NCBI GenBank assembly: GCA_036971475.1
Contig: JBAIZL010000005.1
Coordinates: 161,830,386 to 161,894,385, forward strand
Reading direction: 5' to 3'
Source of the DNA: Prosapia bicincta
Lineage: Eukaryota; Arthropoda; Insecta; Hemiptera; Cercopidae
Length of the DNA stretch: 64,000 nt
Below, piece after piece: positions 1-10,812 of this stretch (positions are counted from its first letter, which is position 1; each line of letters begins with the position of its first letter). The notes under the pieces were generated by a model. It made no database searches. It saw only the letters and a list, made by a program, of their open reading frames with translations, and was not told the DNA's origin. Both the position numbers and the translations under genes were made by a program.

Positions 1-2740
1 GACTATCCTTCTGGAAACTGTTTATTTTTTATTAACAAATTATACTAAAAGCATGAACTAAAGTTACATTTTTTCGTCACGACCAGGGGGAAATTCCTTT
101 TTAAGAGTAAATAGCTTTAGGATATTTTTTTTGTAACTATAAGGCGATTATCAATGTGCAAGTTAACGCCTACAAAGAATAGGAAGGATGAAGCTAGAGA
201 GATAAATCGCTTCGTAGATGATTTATAGGCATCAAAGCATCACTTGTCGCGTTTCTAAAGTAGAACTATTTTCTTTCAGCGTCATAAAGCGTGCCTAACC
301 ATTTTACCCTCATTGTATTAATAAGGATGAGGAAGCATACATGACATTTCGAAGGAATAAGGAAAAGACAAAATCATCCCCTTGTATAGAGCAAGCAAGA
401 TAGCTGGAAGACTCGTTGGCGCATGCGCATCGTGTTCTTTCCATTACTGATACAGTGTTAGCTCGCACGAGCTCCAGTGGAACAATACCTTCAAGTTGAG
501 TTGACTGTACAAATAAACTAAGGGTAAGTGTTATGGGAGCACCGTACAGACTACTTTTCCCCTACACGCCAAGCTACTGTCATCGGCGCACGATAAGAGC
601 TCTGGCCCAAGGCAGGTCAAAATGATAAGGTCATTCCCAAAAACATTTCCAACACAACGACCGATTTAAATAAAATTACAATGCAGAAACGGGATCATAT
701 AAAATTTATTTTTTGCACGCTTTATTTATTAAATCTAGTACTTTTACCTATTTGTAATTACTTACTAAAATATAACTACTAAAAAACTACCGTACCATCA
801 GGTTATGTTTGTAGGTCAGGAATACACCGACAGAGCATGCGCAGAACTGAAAACCGAGCGTGACTCATTTCTACAGCAGAGCTCTTATCGTGTGCCGGTG
901 ACAGTTTGTGGTTTGCACTTTACTTAAAATATAAGATAATTATGGCGCCACAAGGTCAGGGTCATTTATCTAAAATAGACCTGTTCTCACTCGGGGTATG
1001 TACGAGGGGGTGTTATGCTGATCCCATCAATATGTTTATTCTCTACCAGGGTTAAAAAACATTGTCTACCTGTTACAACACTTTGTAACAAGAAAGATTA
1101 TGAATTAGGTAGGCCTAAGGAAAAGACATAACAGTCCCCTGGTACAAATATGGCATCACAAGGTGAGTGTTGCTTACCAGAAGTAAATCTAATCTCAAAT
1201 GGAGTAAAATACGTTGTCTATTTGCCATCTGGTGTTTAAAAGAAAATAGAGGATCACTTAAAACTACACTTTAAGTTTACACAACAATAAAATCAATTTC
1301 ACAAATATTTTGAACTCGGTTTGAATATATTAAAACTGTTACTGTTTTTAACTTGTTATTAGTACAATATTTAAAATTTCTAGGACACTAAAAGTAAAAA
1401 AATGGTTATTGTCATAAACTGTGATTGTTAATTTTCTATATTTATTAAATGAATCAAAATTATTTGTATTTTGTAAAGTTTTGTTGAATTAATTATTTTA
1501 TTAAGGTGCTTTAAGGAAGATATTTTTCTAAAAAGAAAATCATTAAATCTCTGGATGATAAAATTAGTTTATATTAATTTTTAAGAATGATGTTATTTAA
1601 TTATTTAATCTGTCAAAGATGGAGAAGAAAGTGTTTGTATTTCTACTTGATGCATTTATCGTTGATGAATGCGTGAACAATAAAGTTAAAGTAACAATAA
1701 ATGGGTGAATGATAAAGATAAAGTAACAGTTTGGATAGTTATAAACTATTATTAAAGTGAATAATTAAATGGTTTTGTATGGGTTGTCAAATTGTAAGGA
1801 CATTTCAGTTCATCCTTAACCCTATATGGCTACTTTAAGAAATTTTGTTGCACAATTAGGGCCAACAAAGAACACTTTGCTGTAGATTTGGTTTATTTGG
1901 AGAAGTTACATTCAAACTGAATATGGAAGTCATGTTTGAAATCCCAATAATTATTTGGTTGAAGATGTTCAGAGATATTAATTTTTTAGCTAAATTAACA
2001 AAAATGGAGAAACAAAGGGGTAAATGTGGTAGTTTGATGTTTAGTAGCTATTAAAAATTAATTTTACTTAAAATCTGAATATTTTCAATTTATAATAGAC
2101 AAAAATAATTACATTTAAACATGTTCGGTTTTTGTGTCCTTAGATTTAGACAACTCGACTCCTCTTTATTAATTAAAGTGATTAAATAAGATTCACCGAA
2201 CGTAATGGACTACAAAATTCAAGAAAGCCATATAACTTTTTCTAACATTTTATGTATTCATTCCCATGAAATTAGGAAATCAAGGCATAGCAGATTTTCT
2301 TTCTTTTAACTTCCAGGGTTGTATTCAATACAAATTGCCCAAATTTTGATAATTTGAGAGTAAATGTTTGACAATTTGAGATAAATTATGCTCATACATG
2401 TTTTATAACAAAACAGGATTGGTAGGTTTATCTAGGTGACTACTTGTTCCTCTTTATACTTAGATTTTTTACTCTTGTTTCAAAATTTTTGGGGTTTTCT
2501 AAACACTGGCCCTGCTGGATTTAGTTCTGTACGTAACGTTACACTATTGGAGAAAAACTATAAAGATTAATACTTATGTTAAATCACTGTAGACATTATT
2601 TCAGAGAAGTAGGAATATTGATTATTTACAGCATTTTACAAAGAGTAAACTTAAAATGAAATGAAGTATTTTTAAACCTGGATAGGCATATTCAATTTAC
2701 CTCTGTAACAATCTGAAAGGGTATATTAACCCTATAATGT
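1..2740. other. AT-rich non-coding stretch
   Basis: I see no supportable gene. The only clear structure is the inverted repeat listed separately. Two loosely similar blocks near 940-1000 and 1148-1200 (both with a 'atggc..cacaaggt' core) and a reverse-oriented echo near 5850-5925 suggest an old dispersed repeat. Confidence 0.5.
576..905. repeat. 28-bp inverted repeat about 270 bp apart
   Basis: Positions 576-603 and 878-905 are reverse complements with two mismatches over 28 bases. The match stops abruptly on both sides and I see no target-site duplication, so a MITE is possible but unproven. Confidence 0.5.
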
Positions 2741-3103
2741 ATGACCCCATTATGTAACCAACAATGACAGACACACTCATCCACAACACTTTATACCTCC
2801 CATTCCAATATAATCAATTTGCCTTTAGATACACACTTCATAGACTTGAAAAAGTACCAATGCCAACTAAAAACAAAGTACTAGTGTAATTAAATACCAA
2901 ACATACAGAAATGGATAAAGTAGTAGAATAATTGATATGTTATAGCACAAAAAACTAACAAAAACAAAAAAATTAGAGGGAAATTATCACAATCATGTAC
3001 GTAAAATATCAGTTGAATCCGTCTTCACGTGAGCTATTAGTTTTCATTAAAACATTTGTAAATATTTTAAAACTTCCCTATAGCAGCACTTACTTATATT
3101 TTT

Positions 3104-3145
3104 TGAGGATGGATGTTTCGGGATATGTGTCCCATTGCCAACTCA
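3104..3145 (-). ncRNA. Hammerhead-like motif, family 1 copy A left arm
   Basis: Read on the minus strand: TGAG, box UUGGCAA, a stem II closed by GGGA/UCCC (with one extra base in between), GAAA, an 8-base short stem III ending GUC-type (AUC), then CUCA. The outer TGAG and CUCA pair as stem I. The box departs from CUGANGA at C3 and G8. Length (42 nt) equals that of copies A-right, C and D. Activity is unknown. Confidence 0.4.
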
Positions 3146-3178
3146 GACTGTAACCCTGAGTTACGTAATGTCACCGTC

Positions 3179-3220
3179 AGAGTTGACAATGGAACATATC
3201 TCCCTAAATGGCTGTCTTCA
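3179..3220 (+). ncRNA. Hammerhead-like motif, family 1 copy A right arm
   Basis: Plus-strand arm: AGAG, UUGACAA, stem II, UAAA (G12 changed), a short stem III ending GUC, then UUCA. It has the same 42-nt length as the left arm motif but is more decayed. Confidence 0.35.
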
Positions 3221-3569
3221 ACAAATATAAGTAAGTGCTACTATAGGCAACTTGTAAAATATATACAAGTGTTTTATCATAAATAAAACCTTAAATAAAG
3301 TTATATAAAAATTCCAAGAAACAGGGTACATGCTAGCTTTTAAAATTAACAACTTCAATACATCTCAAAGAAACAAAAACTCCAACAGATATATACAATG
3401 TAAATTGTAACTTCTATAACAAATTCTACTCTGGGCAAACAGGTAGCAGCTTTGAACAGAGTTTCAAACAACACACAGCCTAAACTCTATTAAATATGAT
3501 ACTGACGTATCTTTTGCGAATCACATAACATCCTTTCGCCAACAGAATGCACATGTACTTTATATAAAT

Positions 3570-3970
3570 TACTCTTCTCATGCAACCTATATTGTACCCT
3601 GTACTATAAATAAAAACAACCACTATGTCCTTACTTTATGTTTACCTTTTTCCACCTTCTCTTCCTTGCATAAGGAATAGGCTATACTACTTCCAACCCT
3701 GATACAGTACAGCTCTGCTTGAAGGATGCAACTCTAAACCCTTGAACCATAAAATTTCACTAAAACCCAAAACACAGAAGTTTATCTTTGCTCCTATATT
3801 TAAAGATTAAGAAATACTCCTATATTTCAGATGAATATAATCCCCTTCAGATTTTGAAAACAAAACAAATACATCAACTCCTACAAGAAGATAATTCCAC
3901 TCTCTGTACAGATGTTTATTGGACATTGATTTCACAACATAGATATAAAATACAAATTATCAGAAATATC
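3570..3970. other. Unassigned stretch
   Basis: AT-rich, no recognisable coding; the open frame at 3788-4015 on plus runs into the antisense of the LINE 3' end and is not credible. Confidence 0.4.
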
Positions 3971-3974
3971 AGAC

Positions 3975-4275
3975 TTCTTCTTCTTCTTCGCACAGGCATC
4001 CAGCTTCGTGTGTAGCCGATAGCCCTATGTCCATGGTAGATGATGGATGCAAGAGTCCAGTAACCTTCATCTCTCAATATGTCCTTCCAGTGTTCTTAGG
4101 ATGTCACTTGCTGTTATCGGGTAATGACAATGCTTAAGTATGTGTTCCAGATCCTTCTCCTCAATCCCACATAAGCTGCATTCAGGTGGACCCATGAGGT
4201 TAAAACGCTAAAGACATTTCTGAGTCACAATGTGTCCTGTTCATGCTCTGGCTGCAAAAGTTGCTATTGGACGGG
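3975..4275 (-). pseudogene. LINE 3' end (end of ORF2) with GAA-rich tail
   Basis: Minus-strand translation gives a CCHC-like segment typical of the C-terminus of insect LINE ORF2 (ECSLCGIEEKDLEHILKHC), preceded by a decayed 'TGH' segment. The frame ends with SATHEAGCLCEEEEEV and a stop, the glutamates coming from a GAA run at about 3976-3992. A closely similar ending, TATLEAECLCKEQ, occurs at 41110-41187 on plus, so both are copies of one LINE family. RT and most of RNase H are absent here, as expected for a 5'-truncated insertion. Confidence 0.6.
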
Positions 4276-4511
4276 GGATGTTATTATACATGTCTTCTTT
4301 TTTGGGCTCTGGCTGTACTTATCAGACTTAAAAACCATTGTGTTATCAAGTGATACAAAAAATACTTCTCTATGATTTTAGACAGAGAAGCCACCCTGTC
4401 TATGCAAGCCATGATTATTCATCCAAGATCAGTTAAACTTCATGTATGGTACAAAAATCTAAATAGAGCACAGTATCATGGTTATAATTATTAAACAATA
4501 AAAATCCTTGC

Positions 4512-4640
4512 TACAAATATTTTAACAGCCTTGATGTACATTTCGTTAATGCGGTTAGCATTAACATATTAGTATGTTTGTAACCTTCTGAAGATGCTAA
4601 CGGTGTTAGCAAAATGTACATCAAGATTAAATATTTGTAT
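4512..4640. mobile_element. Palindromic element family 3, copy A
   Basis: Arms 4512-4560 and 4595-4639 are imperfect reverse complements sharing 'cttgatgtacattt'. It shares the 'aatgtaca' hairpin core and CTGAAGA box with copies at 6470-6627 and 47270-47518. Confidence 0.6.
4585..4625 (+). ncRNA. Hammerhead-like motif in family 3 copy A
   Basis: CUU, CUGAAGA, an extra U, a 6-bp stem II (GCUAAC/GUUAGC), AAAA (G12 replaced by A), palindromic AUGUACAU as stem III with an AUC cleavage triplet, then AAG pairing with CUU. The G12 change would be expected to inactivate it. Confidence 0.4.
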
Positions 4641-4689
4641 CATAAGGGGTTTTGTTGTTTAATGTTCTTGTATCGTCCTGAATTCTGAG

Positions 4690-5380
4690 TATATTCATAT
4701 TTGTTTCCTAATTATTATCCTTATGTGGAGATGTACTGGAAAATGTACATCCTAAAGGATAGTACAGTATATGGAGCGATATATGACAACACCTCTTCCC
4801 TATCAAGAAAGAGAAGAAAGACCCTGCTGAAACAAGTCAATACTTACCTTAAGTCATACACCTAGGATGTCTCTTGACCCTGTCTTTAACTTACTTACTA
4901 ATCACCATTTCCTTTACAATGTCTTCATTTTGAAAACACAGGTACGTACAAAACATTTTGAAAACACAGCTACATGTTTCCTTAATAAAACAAGGAAAAA
5001 GAACAATTACTATGTGGCATTTTAATAATACAAAGATAATCACAATATACAAGGAGCACAAATATACATATATGCCAGACAATAAGCAGGAAACCAGAAA
5101 GTAAATAATTATTATTGTTATTACTATTATTAGCTTAAATTGGCCAATGTAGTTAATTTAATACACCTTGGGTGTTTGAAAATGAAATTCCTACCTAGAA
5201 CGAATTTTAATACTATAAAATTATATAGACTGTTTGAAAACACAAACAAAATATCTGTATTTTAAGTAAAGTAGTAATTGCTTTACTCTTAAACAAATTA
5301 ACTGTATAAAACCCAAAATAAAGAGGATAATCAACTATTCCTTTTAACAAGAACTTAAATTAAATAACAATATGACAATT
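4690..5380. other. AT-rich stretch without recognised features
   Basis: Short open frames only, none resembling a known family. Confidence 0.5.
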
Positions 5381-5385
5381 AAAAA

Positions 5386-5612
5386 TCGAAAAACACTTTT
5401 ACATATGTTACACTTGCATATTGTAGCACTTACTTTTATGATTATTGAGGACAGGTGTCTCGAGATGTGTCACATTGTCAACTCAGACCATTACGGTTGT
5501 CAATTCAATAACCGTAAAAGTAAGTAGTACTATACGCAAGTATAACATATGTACAAGGGTTTATAGCTGAAAACTAGTATCTCACATGAAGATGGAATCA
5601 ATTAGGATTAAA
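5386..5612. mobile_element. Foldback element family 1, copy B
   Basis: Outer arms ('acatatgtta' near 5400 and its complement near 5545) frame the family core and a shortened right arm with 'gtaaaagtaag'. The shared tail (actagtatctcacat, gaagatggaatcaa) follows at 5573-5602, in the same relative place as in copies C and D. Confidence 0.65.
5446..5485 (-). ncRNA. Hammerhead-like motif, family 1 copy B
   Basis: Minus strand: TGAG, UUGACAA, stem II region, GACA in place of GAAA, ending CCUGUC then CUCA. It is two bases shorter than the other copies. Stem I TGAG/CUCA is kept but A14 is changed. Confidence 0.35.
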
Positions 5613-5619
5613 AATTGTT

Positions 5620-6330
5620 AAAGCTATGATTTTACAATATCATCAAAAACAACTTCAAACAGGTTTTTATAGGTATGGTTTTGGTGATATTTTATATTTC
5701 CAGGCATGTAAGCATCAGATTTATAGCTTCCTGTATTTACTTAGAAAGGTTTAGTGTCCTTGCCTGTAAATGATTTTCAAACACAACCCTAAACCACTTA
5801 CAAGAAATATAGTTTTAATATAAACATTCTTACTTTTACATATTTGTGGGGAAAGAAAAGACTAATTGCCTGTGTCTAACCCCCATATAGAACAGGTCTA
5901 CTTCAGGTGTAACTTTTCCTAAGTGAAAAATTACTTTTTCCTACTATCAGTAGCAGCCCAGGAGATTATTAAGTTTCCTCTGTAATCTACCAACCTTTCT
6001 GTGCCCTAACCTTCCTAGGCTTAAGACAGACCAGATATCTTCCTATTAGAAGGTTGGCACAGTGCACAAGCATGCTAGACTTTGAACATGAAGATTCATA
6101 GTTAAAATCTGAATAGACCTCCAAATTTTTATAATTTAATTATTGAATAAATATTTGAAAAAAACATTAGTAGCATCAATTGTCATCCACTATAGGTTAA
6201 AAAAAAAATTTTTTTTAACTTGATTGGATGAATAAAAACGTATTTTATTAACGATTGAAAATGTGTACAAGATATATATCAGGAGAGTGTAAGCTCATAC
6301 AAGGAATTCAATAAAAACTACCAAGGCTTG
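5620..6330. other. AT-rich stretch without recognised features
   Basis: Only weak similarity to the block near 960-1200 (shared 'tagacctgttct' on the opposite strand at about 5890). Confidence 0.4.

Positions 6331-6333
<3 letters not shown>

Positions 6334-6400
<67 letters not shown>
6334..6400. repeat. (TA)n microsatellite
   Basis: About 66 bases of uninterrupted TA/AT dinucleotide. Confidence 0.95.
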
Positions 6401-6403
<3 letters not shown>

Positions 6404-6469
6404 TTTTTGTTTTATTCTAACTATAAAAGATTTTTAGTTAATAAATTTCTTGAGCACTGTGGACTAATT

Positions 6470-6627
6470 TTAACTAAATAAATAAAACCCACTAACAACA
6501 ATAAAAATGATTTATTGTACTAAAAATTACTTAATGTACATTTCAATTACATAGTAATCGTCTTCAGAAGTACTATTTTCTTCAGAAGATGATAACCATG
6601 TAATCCAAATGTACATAAAGTAAAAAC
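6470..6627. mobile_element. Palindromic element family 3, copy B
   Basis: Arms about 6521-6572 and 6579-6630 are imperfect reverse complements. The left flank (aaataaataaaaccc) matches the outer arm of the 47-kb palindrome. It directly abuts the 3' end of PLE relic 2. Confidence 0.6.
6530..6570 (-). ncRNA. Hammerhead-like motif in family 3 copy B
   Basis: Minus strand: CUU, CUGAAGA, extra C, a 6-bp stem II (GAUUAC with GUAAUU, one G-U), GAAA, palindromic AUGUACAU, AUU triplet, AAG closing stem I. All conserved core positions are present. The partner arm at about 6590-6622 is decayed (CAGAAGA, CAAA). Confidence 0.45.
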
Positions 6628-6634
6628 TTACTGA

Positions 6635-6678
6635 GACAGAATGTTTTCGATCTCTATGTGGCAATCTTCATCACTGTC
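6635..6678 (-). ncRNA. Hammerhead ribozyme at the 3' end of PLE relic 2
   Basis: GACA, GUGAUGA (C3 changed to G), stem II with AGAU..GAUC ends, GAAA, a minimal AACAUU stem III, UUC triplet, UGUC closing stem I with GACA. It lies just after the end of the PLE coding region. Hammerheads in PLE terminal repeats are established; the C3 substitution probably disables this copy. Confidence 0.65.
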
Positions 6679-6689
6679 TTCTGTTTGGA

Positions 6690-7325
6690 GTTGTTAGGTT
6701 AAGCGATGTTGGTTTTAAAGGCAGGTTTTCGATAGTATCAAAGAGTATGTGTGATTTTTCAGGTTTGTTCGTTTAATATGTTTGTACTTTGTGTGTTTGT
6801 AAATTTCATATTGTTTTAGTGTGTTGAGATGTGGTCCTTTTTTGTTGATGTGTATGATTTCTAGGTTATGGTAAATGTTTGTGTATTTGTGTCCTGTTTC
6901 GTTTATGTGATTGTAAAATGTTAAGTTGGTGTTCTGTTTGTGTTCCTCAACTCTTTGTTTAAAGCTGCAACCTGTTTGCCCAATGTAGAATTTGTTGCAG
7001 TTTAATTTGTATACGCCTGGTGACTGTAGTTTATCTTTGTTGTTGGTGTCATGTATTTTGTATTGTAAATTGTTATTAGTTTTGTATGCAATTTTGTATC
7101 CTGTTTTTCTAAAATTTGTGGGCTATTTTATTTGATATTCTGTTTACGCATGGTATTGTGATGTATTTATTTTCCATCTGTAGTGTTAATTTTAATGTTT
7201 TTTTTTTTAATATTTTGCCATAGTTTGTCTATTATTGTGGTGTTGTATCTATTTGTGTATTTTAAATATTAATGGTGTCTAGCTCTTTATTAATGTTCTA
7301 TAAATGTTTATGAATCTTAAAGTGA
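6690..7325 (-). pseudogene. Penelope-like element relic 2 (linker and GIY-YIG endonuclease)
   Basis: Minus-strand translation runs from an RT-to-nuclease linker (INKELDTINI near 7310; FRKTGYKIAYKTNN near 7110) into a well-preserved GIY-YIG domain: GVYKLNC, KFYIGQTGCSFKQRVEEH, then HINKKGPHLNTL and QYEIYKHTKY at the end. The RT is missing, so this is a 5'-truncated copy. Known PLE proteins are RT followed by GIY-YIG; the nuclease nicks target DNA. A few frameshifts break the linker. The hammerhead at 6635-6678 follows immediately. Confidence 0.8.
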
Positions 7326-7329
7326 TTAA

Positions 7330-8160
7330 TTCAGTTTCACCAAATGTAATAGACTACAAAATTCAAGAGTACATGAAGAAATTAATTTTCAGTAAAATAA
7401 AGGATTTTTATACTGTGGTTAGTGGTTTTTTTATGTAGTTAATTGGTTAAAATCTTTTAACAAACTAAGGTAATGTTTAAAAAAATATTTAATTTAAGCA
7501 TGTCTTTAAAAAATCTGGCTAAAGAAAACACTCTTCAATATTTCTCAAATTCATTTCAACTGAAGACTGATTTCATTAAAAATAAAATTTAAGCTATTTA
7601 AATCAGAATCCAAGCATAATTTTCACTACAAACTTATAACATAAACATTCTTCACCATAATACTTGTAAAATTTAAATAGAATAGAAATCAACTATATAC
7701 ACTAGCTTTATTGGCTATCGGTTTTGTGGTGTTGACATTTAAATTATTTTCTTTTCTAAAAGCAATAACTAGATAAGTTTTAGAACTCAAAAAAGTTATG
7801 ATTTAATTTATTTATAATGTAAAACCTGTTCATTTGAAAAAGTACTTTGAAAAAATGCTTTAAAACATTAATATTAGTATCTAATAAGTTTCTTTTTCTG
7901 TTGAGGTTATTCTGATATACAGAGAAATGATAATACCAGTTTCGTTATCCTCTTATCCTTTGAAATATTGGAAAAACTATAGGCTATAAATCAAATTCAT
8001 TTCAATTATTCTGTAGTGAATAAATTTAAATACTTTTATAAGTTAAAAGTTCCAATAGGCAATTTTGTATTGCATAACCTAGAAAACTTAATATTTTCTA
8101 ACCCCGTATACTTATGAAGAGTAGAAAATATCTAATTAACACAAACACACAAACTTTAAA
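7330..8160. other. AT-rich stretch without recognised features
   Basis: No coding or repeat structure that I can support. Confidence 0.5.
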
Positions 8161-8164
8161 CAAA

Positions 8165-8352
8165 TATTTCGTAACTAAGTAAATACTTTAAAACTTACTT
8201 GCTGACGTCTATCGAAACAATCGTTTCATCGAAGGGTCAGCATCGAAAAGATTGTTTTGAAATGCATCAGCAAGTAAGTTCTAAAGTATTAACTTAGTTA
8301 TGCAATAATTACATATTAAAGTTTAATCAGTGAATTCAAGATGATTACAACA
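8165..8352. mobile_element. Foldback element family 2, copy A
   Basis: Arms about 8168-8228 and 8242-8308 are imperfect reverse complements (outer 'taactaagtaaatacttt', inner 'acttacttgctgacg'). A tail, 'gtttaatcagtgaattcaag' then 'atgattacaa', follows at 8321-8350 and recurs beside copies B and C. Confidence 0.65.
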
Positions 8353-8354
8353 TA

Positions 8355-9000
8355 TTGTCTTCTTTTTCTTACTATATCACTCTATTGTTGTAAAAATATA
8401 TCAAATGATATTCAAATCTAAGATAAAAGTTAGCTTAATAGATTCATTAGACACACATAATAAAAGTGGCATTTTGTTATAAGAGTTCTCTTTATTATTT
8501 ACACTTATCACTAATATCACTATTAAATATTTAACTAATACTCATTATATTATAATTACAGTTATTAATATCTGTAAGCTTTCAAGTATTTATTATGACA
8601 CTAAAAAAATTGTTTTGAATTCTCAGTTTTTTAAAGATTTTATGATAGTTTTACAATTTAGGATTCCCAGTATGTATTCTTTGTACTCCATTTACTTTTT
8701 CTTAAAAAGTAATCAAAAAATTAGATTCATTTACCTATTATCAAATAGTATAGACATAATTTAAACAAAATACAAAAACCAAAATGATTTTAAATTTTAT
8801 AATAATTATAAATTTTAACTATTTCTATATTACATTAATTATTGAATATAAATTGTACTCTTTATCAAAAAAATTGTGATTAAAACTGACAAAATATACT
8901 CAGAATTTGTTTTTGTGGAAAATGTTTAACAACTTTTATATTTTAATTGCATTCAAAATACTTTTTAAAATTTATTTACTTAGAATTCAATTTTTTTGTT
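8355..9000. other. AT-rich stretch without recognised features
   Basis: Very AT-rich; no supportable gene. Confidence 0.5.
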
Positions 9001-9020
9001 AATTAGTAAAAAATTACTGA

Positions 9021-9063
9021 GACATAACATTTTCAATCGCTCATTGCGATCTTCATCAGTGTC
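9021..9063 (-). ncRNA. Hammerhead ribozyme at the 3' end of PLE relic 3
   Basis: This is the best match in the window. On minus: GACA, canonical CUGAUGA, stem II AUCGC/GCGAU with AAUGA loop, GAAA, minimal stem III AAUGUU, UUA triplet, UGUC pairing with GACA. Every conserved core base of a type I hammerhead is present. The short stem III fits the minimal hammerheads described in Penelope-like elements. Confidence 0.8.
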
Positions 9064-9230
9064 TAAATGTTCAGCTTGGCGTTGTTGTTGAGTTAAGTGG
9101 TGACGGTTTTAAAGTCAGGTTTCCGATTTTATCAAAGAGTATATGTGATTTGTATTGGGTCTGTTCATTTAATATGTTAGTGTTTTGTGTTTTTGTGTGT
9201 TTGTAAATTCCATACTGTGCTGGTGTGTTG
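9064..9230 (-). pseudogene. Penelope-like element relic 3 (extreme C-terminus)
   Basis: Minus-strand translation reads NTPAQYGIYKHTK, then ILNEQTQYKSHILFDKIGN and a stop, parallel to the end of relics 2 and 4. It is truncated abruptly at about 9230 by a run of A on plus. Confidence 0.65.
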
Positions 9231-9234
9231 AGAA

Positions 9235-9705
9235 AAAAAAGGATTAATTGTGAATTTTATTCAATAATAATAATAGCAGCAATACTACTAGACCTAGTAA
9301 ACATTTTCATTGCAAGGGGGAAAATTAGCAGTGCTACTACCAGACCAAGTAAACATTGCATGCAGAAAATATGTGCTGCAATATATGCTCTTTAGCTGCA
9401 ACAAAATATTTTGTCAGTTAGTGATCCATCAGTGTCTGGCTGTGAGTGCCTTGTCGGAGATACTCAACAAAATCATCTAGTGCAATTGAAACATTATGGA
9501 ATATTTGTTATAGTAAAATACTAACAGCATCGTGTTTCGTTTACCAGAAAACATTAAATAAAGGTTTATTTATTATTTAAAACCTTCATATAATCCACTG
9601 ATTTACTTAAATTTCTCAGCATACTTGTTTCATACTAGTTCTGTAATTTTTTATTGCTTTCAGATACAATCACAGGCACAGACTTTTGAAAAACAATAGG
9701 GATCC
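9235..9705. other. Unassigned stretch
   Basis: Mildly repetitive text near 9265-9360 ('ctactaga/ctaccagacc..agtaaacatt' appears twice, about 60 bp apart). No gene seen. Confidence 0.4.
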
Positions 9706-9709
9706 AAAA

Positions 9710-9938
9710 TAAGTAATTATTTTATAACGAAGCGAATACTCTAGAACTTATATTCTGACGTGTTTTGTAGCAATCATTTCATATACAAAGCTAACCGTCT
9801 ACCTATATACTCGTAGATGGTTAGCTTTGTAAATGAAACGATTGTTTCGAAACACGTTAGCACATAAGTTCTAAAGTATTCAATTAGTTATGTAATAATT
9901 ACTTATAGTTTAATCACTGAATTCAAGATGATTACAAC
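9710..9938. mobile_element. Foldback element family 2, copy B (near-complete palindrome)
   Basis: Arms of about 90 bp (9712-9803 and 9809-9903) are reverse complements with scattered mismatches. The centre is 'ctacctatatactcgtag'. The family tail (gtttaatcactgaattcaag, atgattacaa) follows at 9908-9937. Confidence 0.75.
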
Positions 9939-9944
9939 AAGCAA

Positions 9945-10360
9945 CATATTTTAATGCTAAGCCTTATACCCACTAGGTTATACTACAGGAAATTATTAGA
10001 GGTAAATATAAAATTCTATTCATAAATGTCTATTAAATACATTTAATAGTCTAGTATTTTAGTCAAATAATAATATTTTAATATTAATATGTTACCTACT
10101 TTAGGATTTATTTTGTAACACTTTTGACATAGTGTTCAGCAGTAAATCTTTTAAACTTAAATAATTATTATCCTGCAGGTTTTTTATTTTACGATAATAA
10201 AAATTATTGGCTTGAAGAGGGAAGGTTAGTAAATGATATAGATGTTACTATATATTTATGTTGATATTAAGTAATGCATTTATTTATTTATTTGTAAAAC
10301 TATTTTAATATTAAAAACTACCTTTAACAAATAATCCCTTTTAATAAAGAAAATATCTCA
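9945..10360. other. AT-rich stretch without recognised features
   Basis: No supportable gene or repeat. Confidence 0.5.
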
Positions 10361-10365
10361 ACATT

Positions 10366-10552
10366 ATAACATATATTAATGCGTCACACTTCCCTAAAAT
10401 ACCTTTTACTTCCTATGTTTAATGAGGACAGTCCTTTCAAGAGATGTAACCCATTGTCGACCAGACTGTAACTAAAGCCAAGTGTGACATAAATATATGT
10501 TCAATAAAAGTGTTTAGGTTTAAACTACTACCTCAAGTTGATGATGGAATCA
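10366..10552. mobile_element. Foldback element family 1, copy C
   Basis: Outer arms 'aacatatattaatgcgtcacactt' (10368 on) and its complement near 10478-10503 frame the family core. The tail, ending 'gatgatggaatcaa', follows at about 10539-10552. The right hammerhead arm is deleted. Confidence 0.6.
10423..10464 (-). ncRNA. Hammerhead-like motif, family 1 copy C
   Basis: Minus: CUGG, UCGACAA, stem II region, GAAA, GGACUGUC, CUCA. The length is again 42 nt. Stem I is weakened and stem II no longer pairs cleanly, so this copy is decayed. Confidence 0.3.
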
Positions 10553-10812
10553 AATAATACAAAAAATATTGTTTACAATTTATTCCTTTTTTACATAAAG
10601 CAATAACTTTATAATCTAGGCTGTTGAAAATAAAAAGTTTAAAAAATATATAATAAAAATCAACTATAAATATACAATACTTACATCGGAAATTCCTTGT
10701 ATATAAAATAGTTTCTTCATCACAATTTCTTGTTACACATTGTAATTCATTTCTTTTTAGTAATTTTCACACACACTTTATTTTCATTAAAATATAAAAC
10801 TTATATCTAAAA

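Larger units (their letters stand above)
3012..3283. mobile_element. Foldback element family 1, copy A
   Basis: The two arms (about 3044-3150 and 3172-3283) are imperfect reverse complements about 100 bp long. A block at 3012-3048 is the reverse complement of the tail found beside copies B, C and D (core 'agctcacgtgaag', then 'ggaatcaa'). Each arm holds a hammerhead-like motif. Family consensus features are 'tatagtagcacttactt' at the outer arm and 'ttgaggac' inside. Confidence 0.7.
2745..3560 (+). pseudogene. Penelope-like element relic 1 (RT tail and GIY-YIG endonuclease)
   Basis: Two decayed coding pieces in PLE order. Bases 2745-2940 translate to an RT C-terminal segment (contains HNTLYLPF and YTLHRLEKVPM, matching the PLE motif around 'HRLL..P'). 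Bases 3300-3560 give the linker and GIY-YIG part (KFYSGQTGSSFEQ, equivalent to the usual YIGQTGRSFKQR). Frameshifts and stops are present. The pieces are separated by the foldback element at 3012-3283, which therefore appears to have landed inside the relic. PLEs retrotranspose using this RT plus nuclease pair; this copy cannot be functional. Confidence 0.6.

Noticed and set aside
8192..9860. Full hammerhead assignment for foldback family 2
   Set aside because: The GAAACGCGUC side is suggestive, but no CUGANGA-like box with closing stem I could be placed.
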